A stretch of 35,884 bases of DNA. Source: Bacteroidota bacterium (GTDB lineage Bacteria > Bacteroidota > Bacteroidia > Bacteroidales > Rikenellaceae). The first letter of the stretch is position 1. Each line of letters starts with the position of its first letter. Location of the stretch: contig JAEZTA010000032.1 in the NCBI GenBank assembly GCA_023443765.1, positions 1-35,884 on the forward strand. The letters are read 5' to 3'. A model generated the notes under the pieces. The model was given only the letters and a program-made list of their open reading frames with translations, searched no databases and had not been told where the DNA came from. A program made the translations under genes and the position numbers. Below are positions 17,950-26,228 of the stretch, in pieces.

Positions 17950-17975
17950 TAAATGCTTTCTCTGAACGCTCCAAG
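17944..17975 (-). promoter_or_regulatory. Predicted susC operon promoter
   Basis: On the minus strand a CTTG -33 element (17975-17972) is followed by 20 bases and TATATTTG (17951-17944), a perfect match to the Bacteroidetes -7 consensus TAnnTTTG. Transcription should start near 17939, giving a leader of about 90 bases. Confidence 0.75.
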
Positions 17976-18137
17976 TTTTTTTAGGCGTAACCTGAAAATA
18001 AATTTCTTTAAAATAGGATGAGATGGGCGCTGAATTTTCCGGTTTCCGGCCCATAACAGCTTCCGGAGGGCGTTTCAGCAATGCCCCGAGGCCTGGAAAT
18101 TCCCCGATGCCGGAGGTCCTGAAAGATGGGATAGAAC

Positions 18138-18174
18138 CGAAAAAAGCCGGACGACTATCTTGTCGCCCGGCTTT
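18138..18174 (-). terminator. Rho-independent terminator of the coiled-coil protein gene
   Basis: AAAGCCGG (18143-18150) pairs with CCGGCTTT (18167-18174), with an inner CGAC/GTCG stem and a 6-base loop. On the minus strand the stem ends in a run of six T (18145-18140), just after the stop codon at 18196. Confidence 0.85.
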
Positions 18175-18195
18175 ATATATAGGGGTGGTTCGTAT

Positions 18196-19131
18196 TTATT
18201 TCATCACCACCTGCGTCTGGCCGATCAGGCGGCCTTCGCTGTAAAGCTGAATCTGGTAGGTTCCGGCGGCGAAGCCCGTCGAGTTGTAGTAGATACCCAC
18301 TTCGAGGTCCTGATTCTGGTAGTCGACCTCACGCATCGCCGAATAGCTCAGCCGTTCACCCTCGAATTCGAAGGTTGGCATAGCCTCGGTGGTCAGCACA
18401 TAGCCGTCGGGCGAAGTGATACGCACGTAAATGGCCTTGTTGCCCGGCGTGGCCAGTTCGTTGGCCGCCAGTACGAAGTCGACGCGCAGGCGTGCGGCAT
18501 TTTTGACGCGCGAAACGGGTTTGCTGCGGTCGCTGAGGGCTGCAAGGCGGATGTCGCGGGCGCGGAGCACCGAACCCACCTTGACTTTGTTATCCAGTTC
18601 GGTGGCCTTCTCCTCGGCCATGTCGGCGCGCAGGTTGGCCGACGAAATCTCCTTGCGGAACCCGACGTTCTCCTTGATCAGTTTCTTGTTGAGCGTATTG
18701 AGCGAGTCGATCTGCTTTACGTAACCCTTCATGATCGTACGCAGCGTGCCGACCTCCTTTTCATACTGTTTGATCTTCGCGAGGTTCCACGAACGTTCCT
18801 TCTTGAGGCGCGTCATCAGCGAGTCGGCGCGTTCGCGCTCGATATTCAGCCCGGTCGAAATCGAGTCGTTCGAAATCCGGAGGCCGTCGTAGTCGGTCAT
18901 CAGCCGTCCCAGGTCGTTCTGGATCGAGTCGCGGTCGGCCTGCAACAGTTCGTTGTCGGCCATCTGCTGGCGGTGGATGCTGAAGTAGAGCACCGAGATC
19001 GCCACCAGGATCACCGAAAGGATGATGATGACGATGCGGTAGCCGCGAATAGATTTACCCGCATCGGGCTGCGGAGTGGTGTAATCGTCGTCTTCGAATT
19101 CCGAAGGATCGTATCCCTGTCTGTTTTCCAT
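18196..19131 (-). CDS. Membrane-anchored coiled-coil protein of unknown function
   Basis: The 311-residue protein is not assigned to a named family. An acidic N-terminal tail (1-25) is followed by one membrane helix at about 33-50 (VIIILSVILVAISVLYF). A long heptad-rich helix from about 55 to 175 (NELLQADRDSIQNDLGRL and onward) should form a coiled coil. A compact beta-rich C-terminal domain (about 205-311) ends in RLIGQTQVVMK. The topology suggests an inner-membrane protein with the coiled coil and C-terminal domain in the periplasm. It is monocistronic, with its own terminator and a probable promoter near 19228-19257. A role in envelope organisation or division is possible, but nothing in the sequence proves it. 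Confidence 0.85.
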   Translation of the reverse strand: MENRQGYDPSEFEDDDYTTPQPDAGKSIRGYRIVIIILSVILVAISVLYFSIHRQQMADNELLQADRDSIQNDLGRLMTDYDGLRISNDSISTGLNIERERADSLMTRLKKERSWNLAKIKQYEKEVGTLRTIMKGYVKQIDSLNTLNKKLIKENVGFRKEISSANLRADMAEEKATELDNKVKVGSVLRARDIRLAALSDRSKPVSRVKNAARLRVDFVLAANELATPGNKAIYVRITSPDGYVLTTEAMPTFEFEGERLSYSAMREVDYQNQDLEVGIYYNSTGFAAGTYQIQLYSEGRLIGQTQVVMK

Positions 19132-19227
19132 AGAGAACTGTTTTAATACAAAAATAGTGCACCGGGACGCAGCGTGAATCTATTTGCCATGCCGGAGCCG
19201 CCTATCCAGGCAGAATGTTATCTTTTG

Positions 19228-19257
19228 CAAAGATAGAAAAAAATATGAAATCCCAAT
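19228..19257 (-). promoter_or_regulatory. Predicted promoter of the coiled-coil protein gene
   Basis: TATCTTTG (19235-19228, minus strand) matches the -7 consensus. The only -33 candidate is ATTG at 19257-19254, 18 bases upstream, which is a little short. The box is half of a perfect dyad TATCTTT-TGC-AAAGATA (19219-19235). Confidence 0.5.
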
Positions 19258-19276
19258 GCGGGATAATGACATAACC

Positions 19277-21106
19277 TTATTGTTTTCGGTCTCGCCCGAT
19301 GATGGTGTCATAGTTTCCCACAACTTCGGGACCCATCAGCAGCGGCCGGGGACGGGTGGCGTCGAAACGCTCGCCGATCGGGTTGCGCGCCGGGTCGTAC
19401 CATCGGCATCGGATGCCTGCCAGGTCCAGCAACAGATGGGAAAGACCGTCCGCCGAGAACGGCCGGTCGAGCGCGCCGGCGATCTGTGCCGCCATATCGG
19501 GGCGGCTGCGGCGATAGGTGTCTGACATCCAGATCATGAACGGGATTTCGAACTGGTATTTACAGACCTCGGGAGTGAGCGGCAGGTCGTGCGAGCGGCA
19601 GAAGAAATCGCGGTAATCGTAGACCTCCTCGCCGTGGTCGGAGAGGTAAACGGCGATGGCGTCGCGGTCGGCGAAACGTGCCAGGATCGCATCGACGACC
19701 CGGTCGTTGTAGCGGGTGGCGTTGTCGTAGTCTGCGACGACCTGCCGCTGCTGTTGTGTCAGATCGTCGCGGTGAATATCCCCGGGCGTGAAATACGTCT
19801 CTTCCCTGGGATAGCGGTCGGAATAGCCGACGTGCTGTCCCATCAGGTGGAAGACGACCAGTTCGGGGGTGTCGCTGGGAGAGATGAGCCGGTCGTAGTC
19901 GTCGAGCAGTTCCAGGTCGTAGGAATGGCGGTGCTCATTGTGGACTGTGAACAGAAGCGGTGTGCTGCGGGCATTGAAAAGCGTTTTCAGTCCGAGATCG
20001 TGGTAATCATAGTTGCTTCCTGCGGCCTGGTTGTCCAGGTGGCAGGTGGTGTACCCGGCTTTTTTGAAGAGGGCCGGGAAAAGGGGGCTGTCCTTCCAGG
20101 ACTGTCCGGAGCCGAGGCCTGCAGGCGAAAAGAGGTTGGCCAGTACGGACGTGGTCAGATTCGACGGGGAAACGACATCCCGGAAAACGAAGAGTTCGCC
20201 CCGCCGGAGTCGCTCTTCGAGCCGCGGATTGGTCGGCAGCGGATAACCGTAAAGGCTCGAATGGTGCTTGCTGAACGACTCTCCGATGATGACGACGATG
20301 CAGGGTGAGCGGAACGAGCAACTCTCGATCTCAGCCGATTCGAGCGTGCGGAGCAGTTGTTCTGCGTTTTCGACGGAGAATACGCGCCGAAACCAGAAGA
20401 GCGATGTGTGAAGCCGTTCGAAGGAGGTGAGGGTTGCCGTTTGGTGCATCATCATCTTTCCCGGAAAATCGTCGGCCCGGGTGAGTGTGTACTGAAAGTG
20501 CAGCCGGCTGACGTATAAAGCGCCGCTGCCGGTCAGCAGAAGCAGGAGCAGCATGCGTATCCTGCGGCTGCGTAACCCGAACCGAATCTTCCGGTGCTCC
20601 GCCAGCAGATACCCTGCGGCCAGCAGGACGCATGCGGCGGCCGGAAGCAGGAATGCCGGGGTTGTGGCGTAGGTTTTCAGAAATTCGAAGCTTTCGCGTC
20701 CGTCCGTTTCCCAGAGAAGCTGGATGACGGAGAACGAAAAGGGCGTTCCGAAACGGAGCAGCAGAAAACTTTCGGTCAGGGAGAGGAGGCCGAAGCACGA
20801 CAGGACAAGTGTGCGATAGATCGTTCCGGCGATCCGGAATGCGGAAATTACCCCCCCCCTCCTCTTATCGTGCGGCCTCAGACATAGCGGCAGTGTCAGC
20901 AGCCAGGCCCGGAAGAGGGACAGCAGGGCTCCGTAGAACAGGTTTCTCCCGGGTACGAACGACATTTCGTTCTGGAAAAAACGAATGATGTCCGGGAACA
21001 GAGGCAGGAGTGTCGCGAGGAGCAGAAATGCCGGATACTCGCCGAAAGGGCGCACGAGGAACACGACAATACGTCCTGCGAAACAGGAGGTTGCGGAGCG
21101 TTGCAT
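19277..21106 (-). CDS. Phosphoethanolamine transferase (EptA-like, sulfatase fold)
   Basis: The 609-residue protein has about five N-terminal membrane helices (roughly 24-45, 57-77, 98-118, 150-168, 184-200) and a periplasmic alkaline-phosphatase-like domain from about 265. VVIIGESFSKHHSSLYGY (271-288) holds the metal ligand Glu276; Thr318 or Thr319 in SNLTTSVLANLFSP is the likely nucleophile; YLSDHGEE supplies the later Asp-His metal ligands. Such enzymes move phosphoethanolamine from phosphatidylethanolamine to lipid A or other surface glycans, which can lower the charge of the envelope and affect peptide resistance. A nine-G tract at 20859-20851 lies at codons 83-86 in the membrane part. 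The acceptor cannot be told from sequence. Confidence 0.88.
   Translation of the reverse strand: MQRSATSCFAGRIVVFLVRPFGEYPAFLLLATLLPLFPDIIRFFQNEMSFVPGRNLFYGALLSLFRAWLLTLPLCLRPHDKRRGGVISAFRIAGTIYRTLVLSCFGLLSLTESFLLLRFGTPFSFSVIQLLWETDGRESFEFLKTYATTPAFLLPAAACVLLAAGYLLAEHRKIRFGLRSRRIRMLLLLLLTGSGALYVSRLHFQYTLTRADDFPGKMMMHQTATLTSFERLHTSLFWFRRVFSVENAEQLLRTLESAEIESCSFRSPCIVVIIGESFSKHHSSLYGYPLPTNPRLEERLRRGELFVFRDVVSPSNLTTSVLANLFSPAGLGSGQSWKDSPLFPALFKKAGYTTCHLDNQAAGSNYDYHDLGLKTLFNARSTPLLFTVHNEHRHSYDLELLDDYDRLISPSDTPELVVFHLMGQHVGYSDRYPREETYFTPGDIHRDDLTQQQRQVVADYDNATRYNDRVVDAILARFADRDAIAVYLSDHGEEVYDYRDFFCRSHDLPLTPEVCKYQFEIPFMIWMSDTYRRSRPDMAAQIAGALDRPFSADGLSHLLLDLAGIRCRWYDPARNPIGERFDATRPRPLLMGPEVVGNYDTIIGRDRKQ
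20851..20859 (-). repeat. Nine-G homopolymer in the phosphoethanolamine transferase gene
   Basis: Nine consecutive C on the plus strand encode parts of Arg83, Gly84, Gly85 and Val86. The frame is open as given. A one-base change would end the protein before its catalytic domain. Confidence 0.9.
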
Positions 21107-21128
21107 GGAACAGTGACATTTTTCTCCG

Positions 21129-21136
21129 CAAAGATA
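21129..21136 (-). promoter_or_regulatory. Probable -7 element of the phosphoethanolamine transferase gene
   Basis: TATCTTTG on the minus strand lies about 23 bases ahead of the ATG at 21106 and matches TAnnTTTG. No convincing TTTG was found at the expected distance upstream, so this is a partial match. Confidence 0.45.
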
Positions 21137-21177
21137 GGGAAAATTTCCCGTGTTGGTGTCCGATGAAAGGCCGGCGT

Positions 21178-21975
21178 TTATTTCATCAGGCTCGTTACGG
21201 GGTATTTAAGTCCCTTGTAGCCCGAAATATAGGCGTTGATACTGCCGATCTTGACCGGCGATTCGATGTAAAGCGGTATTTTGTTCTCGTCGTCCGAAAT
21301 CCAGATCGTGAAGATCGTGCCGTCGGTGAACGAGTACCCTTCGGTCGTTCCCAGCTGGCATTCGAATTTCAGCGTGCGGTAACGGCCCATGTTGCGGATT
21401 TTCTTGTTCTCGCGTCCCAGGTAGCGGTAGTGCAGGTGCTGTACGGTGTCCTGCAGGACCATTTGCAGCGTCGCCGGTTCGCCTACGCGGAAATCCTCGG
21501 CCGAGGCCGAACGCAGGTTGAAGAAGAGCGAAATGGCGTCCATGCTCTCGGCGTTCAGCAGCATCCGTTTCTCCTTGAACGGGTTCTGGCGGCTGCGCCA
21601 GCGGGTGTGGACCACCGAATCGGGCCAGTTGTAGGTGTAATAACTCTGGAACGTGTAGTCACCCTCGCGGATGTCGCTCACGAAGCGCACGGGGCGCAGT
21701 GTCGCGGTGTCGATCCACACGGTGTATACGTCCTCCAGGTTGAAGAACCAGCGGTAGGTGGGCAGCGTGCGGCCCGCGCCTTCGACCTTGTAGAAGGATT
21801 TGCCGTCGGCGGTCTCCTCGCTCGTGGTGACCTCCACGGCCCCGACTTCCGTGTTGGGGAACATCTTGGCTTTGTAGCTTACGCGGTAGAAGAGTTGTTC
21901 GCCCGGGTGGTAGAGCTGCGCGGCGAGGGGCGAGGCTGCGGCGAGCAGGAATATGGTGAATAAGAACCGTTTCAT
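21178..21975 (-). CDS. DUF3108 domain protein, exported
   Basis: The 265-residue protein begins with a signal peptide (MKRFLFTIFLLAAASPLAAQ) and continues as a beta-rich domain of the DUF3108 family. The C-terminal block FTIWISDDENKIPLYIESP followed by KIGSINAYISGYKGLK is typical of Bacteroidales members. The function of the family is not established. It starts 44 bases after the recG stop on the same strand with no terminator in between, so it may be co-transcribed with recG. No catalytic residues were recognised. Confidence 0.85.
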   Translation of the reverse strand: MKRFLFTIFLLAAASPLAAQLYHPGEQLFYRVSYKAKMFPNTEVGAVEVTTSEETADGKSFYKVEGAGRTLPTYRWFFNLEDVYTVWIDTATLRPVRFVSDIREGDYTFQSYYTYNWPDSVVHTRWRSRQNPFKEKRMLLNAESMDAISLFFNLRSASAEDFRVGEPATLQMVLQDTVQHLHYRYLGRENKKIRNMGRYRTLKFECQLGTTEGYSFTDGTIFTIWISDDENKIPLYIESPVKIGSINAYISGYKGLKYPVTSLMK

Positions 21976-22019
21976 CGGAGAGGGAATTTAATGGGTTAAC
22001 GTTTTTTCGGGGTGGAATA

Positions 22020-24131
22020 TTACGATATGCGTGAAAAATCGAGTTCCTCGCGTCCCGAGTAGTGGCGGCGCAGGGCGTCGAGTCCGCGGTTCTGGGGCTG
22101 TGTCAGCGCGGGGTCCGCGGCGAGTATTGCGGCGGCGGCTTCGCGCGAGACGGTGAGTATCTGTACGTCAGCCGTAGGGCTGGCGATTTTCAGATCAAAT
22201 GCCATGCCGCTCTGCATCGTGCCGTTGATGTCGCCCGCGCCCCGCAGTTTGAGGTCGAGTTCCGCGAGGCGGAACCCGTCGTTGGTTTCGCACATCGCTT
22301 CGAGCCGCGCCCGCGATTCGCGCGAGAGCTTTTCGCCCGACATCAGGATGCAGTAGGACTGTTCGCCGCCTCGGCCCACGCGCCCGCGCAGCTGGTGGAG
22401 CTGCGAAAGCCCGAACCGCTCGGCCGATTCGATGACCATGACCGTCGCATTGGGTACGTCGACACCCACCTCGATCACCGATGTGGCCACGAGGATGTGG
22501 GCTTCGCCCGATTTGAACTGGCGCATCGACTCCTCCTTGTCGGCGGGTTTCATCTTGCCGTGGCAGATCGCCGTGATGTATTGGGGCAGCGGGAAGTCGC
22601 GCGAAATAGCTTCGTAACCGTCGGTGAGGTCCTTGTAGTCCATCGCCTCGGACTCCTTGATGAGCGGGTAGACGACATAGACCTGCCGGCCCTTGGCGAT
22701 CTCCTGCCGCATGAACCCAAAAAGTTTGAGCCGCGCGGCGTCGGTGTAGTGGAACGTCTTGATCGGACGCCGGCCCGGGGGCAGTTCGTCGATTACCGAC
22801 ACGTCGAGGTCGCCGTAGAGCGTCATGGCCAGCGTGCGGGGAATCGGTGTGGCGGTCATCACGAGGATGTGGGGCGGCTGGTCGTTCTTGGTCCACAGCC
22901 GGGCGCGTTGCTCCACGCCGAAGCGGTGCTGCTCGTCGATGACGACGAAGCCCAGGTTGGCGAACTGCACGCGGTCCTCGATCAGGGCGTGCGTGCCGAT
23001 CAGTATGTCCACCTCGCCCGAGGCGATGCCTTCGAGGGAGGCCTTGCGTTCTTTGGCTTTCGAAGCCCCGGTCAGTACGGCTACCTTGACATCCATTCCG
23101 TCGAGCATCTTGCGGATAGTGGCGAAGTGCTGGCGGGCGAGGATTTCCGTTGGGGCCATCATGCAGGCCTGGAAGCCGTTGTCCACGGCCAGCAGCATCG
23201 ACATCAGCGCCACGAGGGTTTTGCCGCTGCCGACATCGCCCTGCAACAGGCGGTTCATCTGGAATCCCGTCACGGTGTCCTTGCGAATCTCCTTGATGAC
23301 GCGTTTCTGCGCCCCGGTGAGCGGGAAGGGGAGTTTTTCTTCGTAAAAGGTGTTGAACACGCCCCCGACCTTCGTGAAAAGGAAGCCGTTGCTTTTCGAG
23401 AGGCGTTCCGTGCGGCGCGACTGGATGTTGAGCTGTACGCCCAGCAGTTCGTCGAACTTCAGGCGGTACTGCGCCTGCCGCAGCGCCTCCTGCGACTGCG
23501 GGAAGTGGATGTTGTAGTAGGCTTCACGCAGCGGAATCAACCCGTATTGGATGCGCACGGCCTCGGGCAGCGGGTCCGCGATGCGGTCCTTGGCCAGCGC
23601 CCAGGCGTTGCAGATGATCTGGTACATGCCCTTCGTGCCCAGCACGTTGCCCAGCTTTTCGGTCGAGGGGTAGATGCCCTGCATGCCGCTCTCGGCTTTG
23701 CGCGAAAGGGCCTGCTCCATGGTTTCCAGCTCGGGATGGGCGATCGACAATTCGCCACGGTAGAACGACGGGCGGCCGAAGACGAGGTATTCGCGTCCGA
23801 CCTCGATCCGTTTCTCGATCCACTTGATGCCCTGGAACCACACCAGTTCCGCCGAACCCGTGGGGTCCTGCACAAAGGCCGTGAAACGGCGCTTACGACC
23901 CGTTCCGGCATAAGCTACTCCCGTCACGCGGGCCCGGAACTGGACGTAGGACAAGCCTGCGGCATCGGTGATCTCCGAAATGCGGTAGATGCGCGTGCGG
24001 TCGATGTAACGAAAGGGGTAGTGGCTGAGCATATCGCCCAGCGTGCGGATGCCCAGCTCCCGTTCGAGGAGTTTGGCCCGGGCGTCACCGACGCCCGCTA
24101 CGAATTTGATGTCGTTATCGAGAGTGTCCAC
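22020..24131 (-). CDS. recG: ATP-dependent DNA helicase RecG
   Basis: The protein has 703 residues from GTG at 24131-24129, close to the usual family length. It remodels stalled replication forks and Holliday junctions. An N-terminal wedge/OB domain (about 40-150, YVQFRARVTGV) precedes the helicase core: Walker A GDVGSGKT (298-305), the DEQH box (399-402), TATPIPRT, and the C-terminal helicase motifs SVIEVGVDVPNA and QLRGRVGRG. A GTG at 24194 would add 21 residues, but a strong promoter lies between the two start codons (24137-24168), so the longer form would need a different promoter. The predicted transcription start falls at or next to the GTG at 24131, suggesting a leaderless message. Confidence 0.95.
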   Translation of the reverse strand: MDTLDNDIKFVAGVGDARAKLLERELGIRTLGDMLSHYPFRYIDRTRIYRISEITDAAGLSYVQFRARVTGVAYAGTGRKRRFTAFVQDPTGSAELVWFQGIKWIEKRIEVGREYLVFGRPSFYRGELSIAHPELETMEQALSRKAESGMQGIYPSTEKLGNVLGTKGMYQIICNAWALAKDRIADPLPEAVRIQYGLIPLREAYYNIHFPQSQEALRQAQYRLKFDELLGVQLNIQSRRTERLSKSNGFLFTKVGGVFNTFYEEKLPFPLTGAQKRVIKEIRKDTVTGFQMNRLLQGDVGSGKTLVALMSMLLAVDNGFQACMMAPTEILARQHFATIRKMLDGMDVKVAVLTGASKAKERKASLEGIASGEVDILIGTHALIEDRVQFANLGFVVIDEQHRFGVEQRARLWTKNDQPPHILVMTATPIPRTLAMTLYGDLDVSVIDELPPGRRPIKTFHYTDAARLKLFGFMRQEIAKGRQVYVVYPLIKESEAMDYKDLTDGYEAISRDFPLPQYITAICHGKMKPADKEESMRQFKSGEAHILVATSVIEVGVDVPNATVMVIESAERFGLSQLHQLRGRVGRGGEQSYCILMSGEKLSRESRARLEAMCETNDGFRLAELDLKLRGAGDINGTMQSGMAFDLKIASPTADVQILTVSREAAAAILAADPALTQPQNRGLDALRRHYSGREELDFSRIS

Positions 24132-24136
24132 AGGGA

Positions 24137-24168
24137 CAAATATAGTGAAAGTCGGGCGCAAAGCCAAA
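24137..24168 (-). promoter_or_regulatory. Predicted recG promoter
   Basis: On the minus strand TTTG (24168-24165), 20 bases, then TATATTTG (24144-24137) match the Bacteroidetes consensus fully. The expected start of transcription, about 4-6 bases beyond the -7 box, coincides with the GTG codon at 24131. Confidence 0.75.
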
Positions 24169-24230
24169 CATGTCCGTGTTTTGCCGGGGCGCACTACTGT
24201 TCTGAAAGGCGCGATGAATGCCGGGCGGGG

Positions 24231-24653
24231 CTATTCCTTCTCGTCGAGCGTCGCATCGACACCCGATTTGGCGAAGGAACCCTGGTCCCAACTCTCCCCT
24301 TCAGCCGTACGTTCGGCTTCGGTGAATTCGATGTCTACTGTCTTTGTGGCAAAGTCGCCGCCGTTAGCCGGACCGTCGGTGTCGGTGAAGGTGATTTGCG
24401 CCGTGTTGAAGATTCCTTTGCCCGTAAGCTCGTAGGTCCCGTCGGCCGCGGTCGCCGCCTCCGGCTTCGGCAGGTAGGCATTGCTGCGGACTTCGATGCC
24501 CTTGATCGGGTTTCCGTCCTTGTCGGTCACCTTGCCCTTGACCTTGTAGTTGTTGTACGGGGTTCCGTACATGTCTGTCTGCCGTTTGTTCGAATCGCAA
24601 GCCGTTGCGAATCCGAGCAGCGTGGCGGCTGCCAGCAAAAGTTTCTCTTTCAT
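24231..24653 (-). CDS. Small lipoprotein, resembles radical-SAM-associated putative lipoproteins
   Basis: The 140-residue protein starts at ATG 24653-24651; a GTG three codons upstream is less likely. MKEKLLLAAATLLGFATAC is a lipoprotein signal. The body YGTPYNNYKVKGKVTDKDG and PIKGIEVRSNAY resembles a carboxypeptidase-regulatory-like beta domain, and the segment ITFTDTDGPANGGDF recalls the Bacteroidetes family annotated as radical-SAM-associated putative lipoprotein. That name comes from memory and is tentative; no radical SAM gene lies next to it here. It ends 100 bases before recG and has its own promoter, divergent from ispG. Confidence 0.75.
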   Translation of the reverse strand: MKEKLLLAAATLLGFATACDSNKRQTDMYGTPYNNYKVKGKVTDKDGNPIKGIEVRSNAYLPKPEAATAADGTYELTGKGIFNTAQITFTDTDGPANGGDFATKTVDIEFTEAERTAEGESWDQGSFAKSGVDATLDEKE

Positions 24654-24679
24654 GGTGCCCACATTTTAGAGATGTCCCC

Positions 24680-24711
24680 GAAATATAGCGTTTTTTTCGC
24701 GGATCGCCAAA
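24680..24711 (-). promoter_or_regulatory. Predicted promoter of the small lipoprotein gene
   Basis: On the minus strand TTTG (24711-24708), 20 bases, then TATATTTC (24687-24680) match the consensus except for the last base. It overlaps the ispG promoter on the other strand. Confidence 0.6.
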
Positions 24712-24726
24712 TCGTTGCTATCTTTG
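24695..24726 (+). promoter_or_regulatory. Predicted ispG promoter
   Basis: TTTC (24695-24698), 20 bases, then TATCTTTG (24719-24726) precede ispG. The expected start near 24731 leaves a leader of about 16 bases. That leader holds an ATG at 24742 that opens a two-codon frame (ATG CGA TGA) whose stop overlaps the ispG start codon. Confidence 0.6.
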
Positions 24727-24746
24727 CAGTAATAATCATACATGCG

Positions 24747-26228
24747 ATGAATCTTTCGAAATTCATACGCCGTCCGGTGCACGAGGTGCGTATCGGGCGG
24801 GTTACGATCGGCAGCGGACATCCCGTCGCCGTGCAGTCGATGACCAACACCGATACCAACGACATCATGGCGAGCGTAGCCCAGATCGAACGCATCGACC
24901 GTGCCGGAGGGCAGATCGTGCGCCTCACGGCGCAGGGTCGCCGCGAGGGTGAAAATTTGCAGCATATCGTCTGCCAGTTGCGTGCCGACGGATTCGATAC
25001 GGCCATTGTGGCCGATATCCACTTTGTCCCCGAGGTTGCGGCGATCGCCGCCCTGTATGTCGACAAGGTGCGCATCAACCCCGGCAACTACCGCACGCAG
25101 AACGGCGAACTGGAGGCGCTGATCGAGCTTTGCCGCGAACGGGGCGTCGCCCTGCGTATCGGCGTCAACCACGGGTCGCTTTCGAAGCGCGTCTTCGACG
25201 AGTGGGGCGACACGCCGCAGGGCATGGTCGTCTCGGCCATGGAGTTCCTGCGGATTTGCAAACAACGCGCCTTCGACCAGGTGGTGGTTTCGATGAAGTC
25301 GTCGAATACCCGCGTCATGGTCGCCGCCTACCGCCTGCTGGTCGAGGCGATGGATGCCGAAGATATGCACTACCCGATCCACCTGGGCGTCACCGAAGCC
25401 GGAAACGGCATCGAGGGGCGCATCAAGAGCGCCGTGGGCATCGGGGCGTTGCTGGCCGACGGCATCGGCGATACGATCCGCGTCTCGCTGACCGAGGCTC
25501 CCGAGAACGAAATCCCCGTGGCGCAGTTGCTCGTCGGGTATTTCGCTGACCGTCCGGGCGAATTCGAGGTCCTGCATCCCGAACGCTACACCCCGACCGA
25601 ATACCGCCGCCGTTCGAAGGTGACGGTTCCCGTCGTGCATACCGAGCTGCTCGAAGGATTCCGTGTCATCGAAGCCGTGTCGGGCAACCCGACGGCCGAA
25701 CTGCGCGCTGCGATCCTGAATCTCTGCGTGCCCGACGAACCGGTCGTCGTGAAACGCCGCTATGAGGAGACCGTGCTCGAAACGCTTGCCGTGAAGGCCG
25801 CTGCCGACCTGGGCCCGCTGCTGCTGGACGGACTTGCCGACGGTATCTGGATCGACGCCCCGGGCTTTCCGGAGGCGGAAATCCGCGAGGTCGAGCTGAT
25901 GATCCTGCAGGCCGCCCGCGTGCGCTTCTCGCACACCGAATACATCGCCTGCCCGAGTTGCGGCCGCACGCTCTACGACATCGAGAAGACGCTCGCCGAC
26001 ATCAAGGCCCGCACGTCGCACCTGAAAAACCTCCGGATCGGCGTGATGGGCTGCATCGTCAACGGTCCCGGCGAGATGGCCGACGCTGATTACGGTTACG
26101 TCGGGGCCGGACCGGGCCGCATCACGCTTTACAAAGGCCGCACGGTCGTCGAGCGCAATATTCCGCAGGAGGAGGCTCTCGACCGGCTGGTGGAACTGAT
26201 AAAAGCCAACGGGGACTGGACCGACTGA
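24747..26228 (+). CDS. ispG: 4-hydroxy-3-methylbut-2-enyl-diphosphate synthase (IspG)
   Basis: The 493-residue iron-sulfur enzyme makes HMBPP from methylerythritol cyclodiphosphate, the penultimate step of the MEP isoprenoid pathway. The N-terminal TIM barrel opens with GHPVAVQSMTNTDT. The [4Fe-4S] ligands are Cys402 and Cys405 (ACPSCGR), Cys436 (GCIVNGPGE) and Glu443, with the same 7-residue spacing from the last Cys to Glu as in E. coli. Between barrel and cluster domain is an extra segment of about 100 residues, so it is longer than the E. coli form (about 370), but it appears shorter than the long forms of about 600 residues that I recall from other Bacteroidetes. The start at ATG 24747 begins MNLSKFIRRP; the open frame runs far upstream only as a shadow of recG. 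Confidence 0.95.
   Translation: MNLSKFIRRPVHEVRIGRVTIGSGHPVAVQSMTNTDTNDIMASVAQIERIDRAGGQIVRLTAQGRREGENLQHIVCQLRADGFDTAIVADIHFVPEVAAIAALYVDKVRINPGNYRTQNGELEALIELCRERGVALRIGVNHGSLSKRVFDEWGDTPQGMVVSAMEFLRICKQRAFDQVVVSMKSSNTRVMVAAYRLLVEAMDAEDMHYPIHLGVTEAGNGIEGRIKSAVGIGALLADGIGDTIRVSLTEAPENEIPVAQLLVGYFADRPGEFEVLHPERYTPTEYRRRSKVTVPVVHTELLEGFRVIEAVSGNPTAELRAAILNLCVPDEPVVVKRRYEETVLETLAVKAAADLGPLLLDGLADGIWIDAPGFPEAEIREVELMILQAARVRFSHTEYIACPSCGRTLYDIEKTLADIKARTSHLKNLRIGVMGCIVNGPGEMADADYGYVGAGPGRITLYKGRTVVERNIPQEEALDRLVELIKANGDWTD

Larger units (their letters stand above)
17848..18137. other. Intergenic region ahead of susC
   Basis: The 348-bp gap to the next gene (up to 18195) holds the susC promoter and operator (17933-17975), a predicted leader of about 90 bases (17848-17939) and the terminator of the upstream gene (18138-18174). 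Between 17976 and 18137 the sequence is first AT-rich and then GC-rich; I see no gene or clear structure in it. Confidence 0.6.

Noticed and set aside
24132..24194. Longer RecG from the GTG at 24194
   Set aside because: The extension does not resemble RecG and the best promoter lies downstream of that codon.
22062..24746. Possible large N-terminal extension of IspG
   Set aside because: The frame is open but antisense to recG and the small lipoprotein, lacks homology, and a promoter and ATG lie directly before the normal IspG start.
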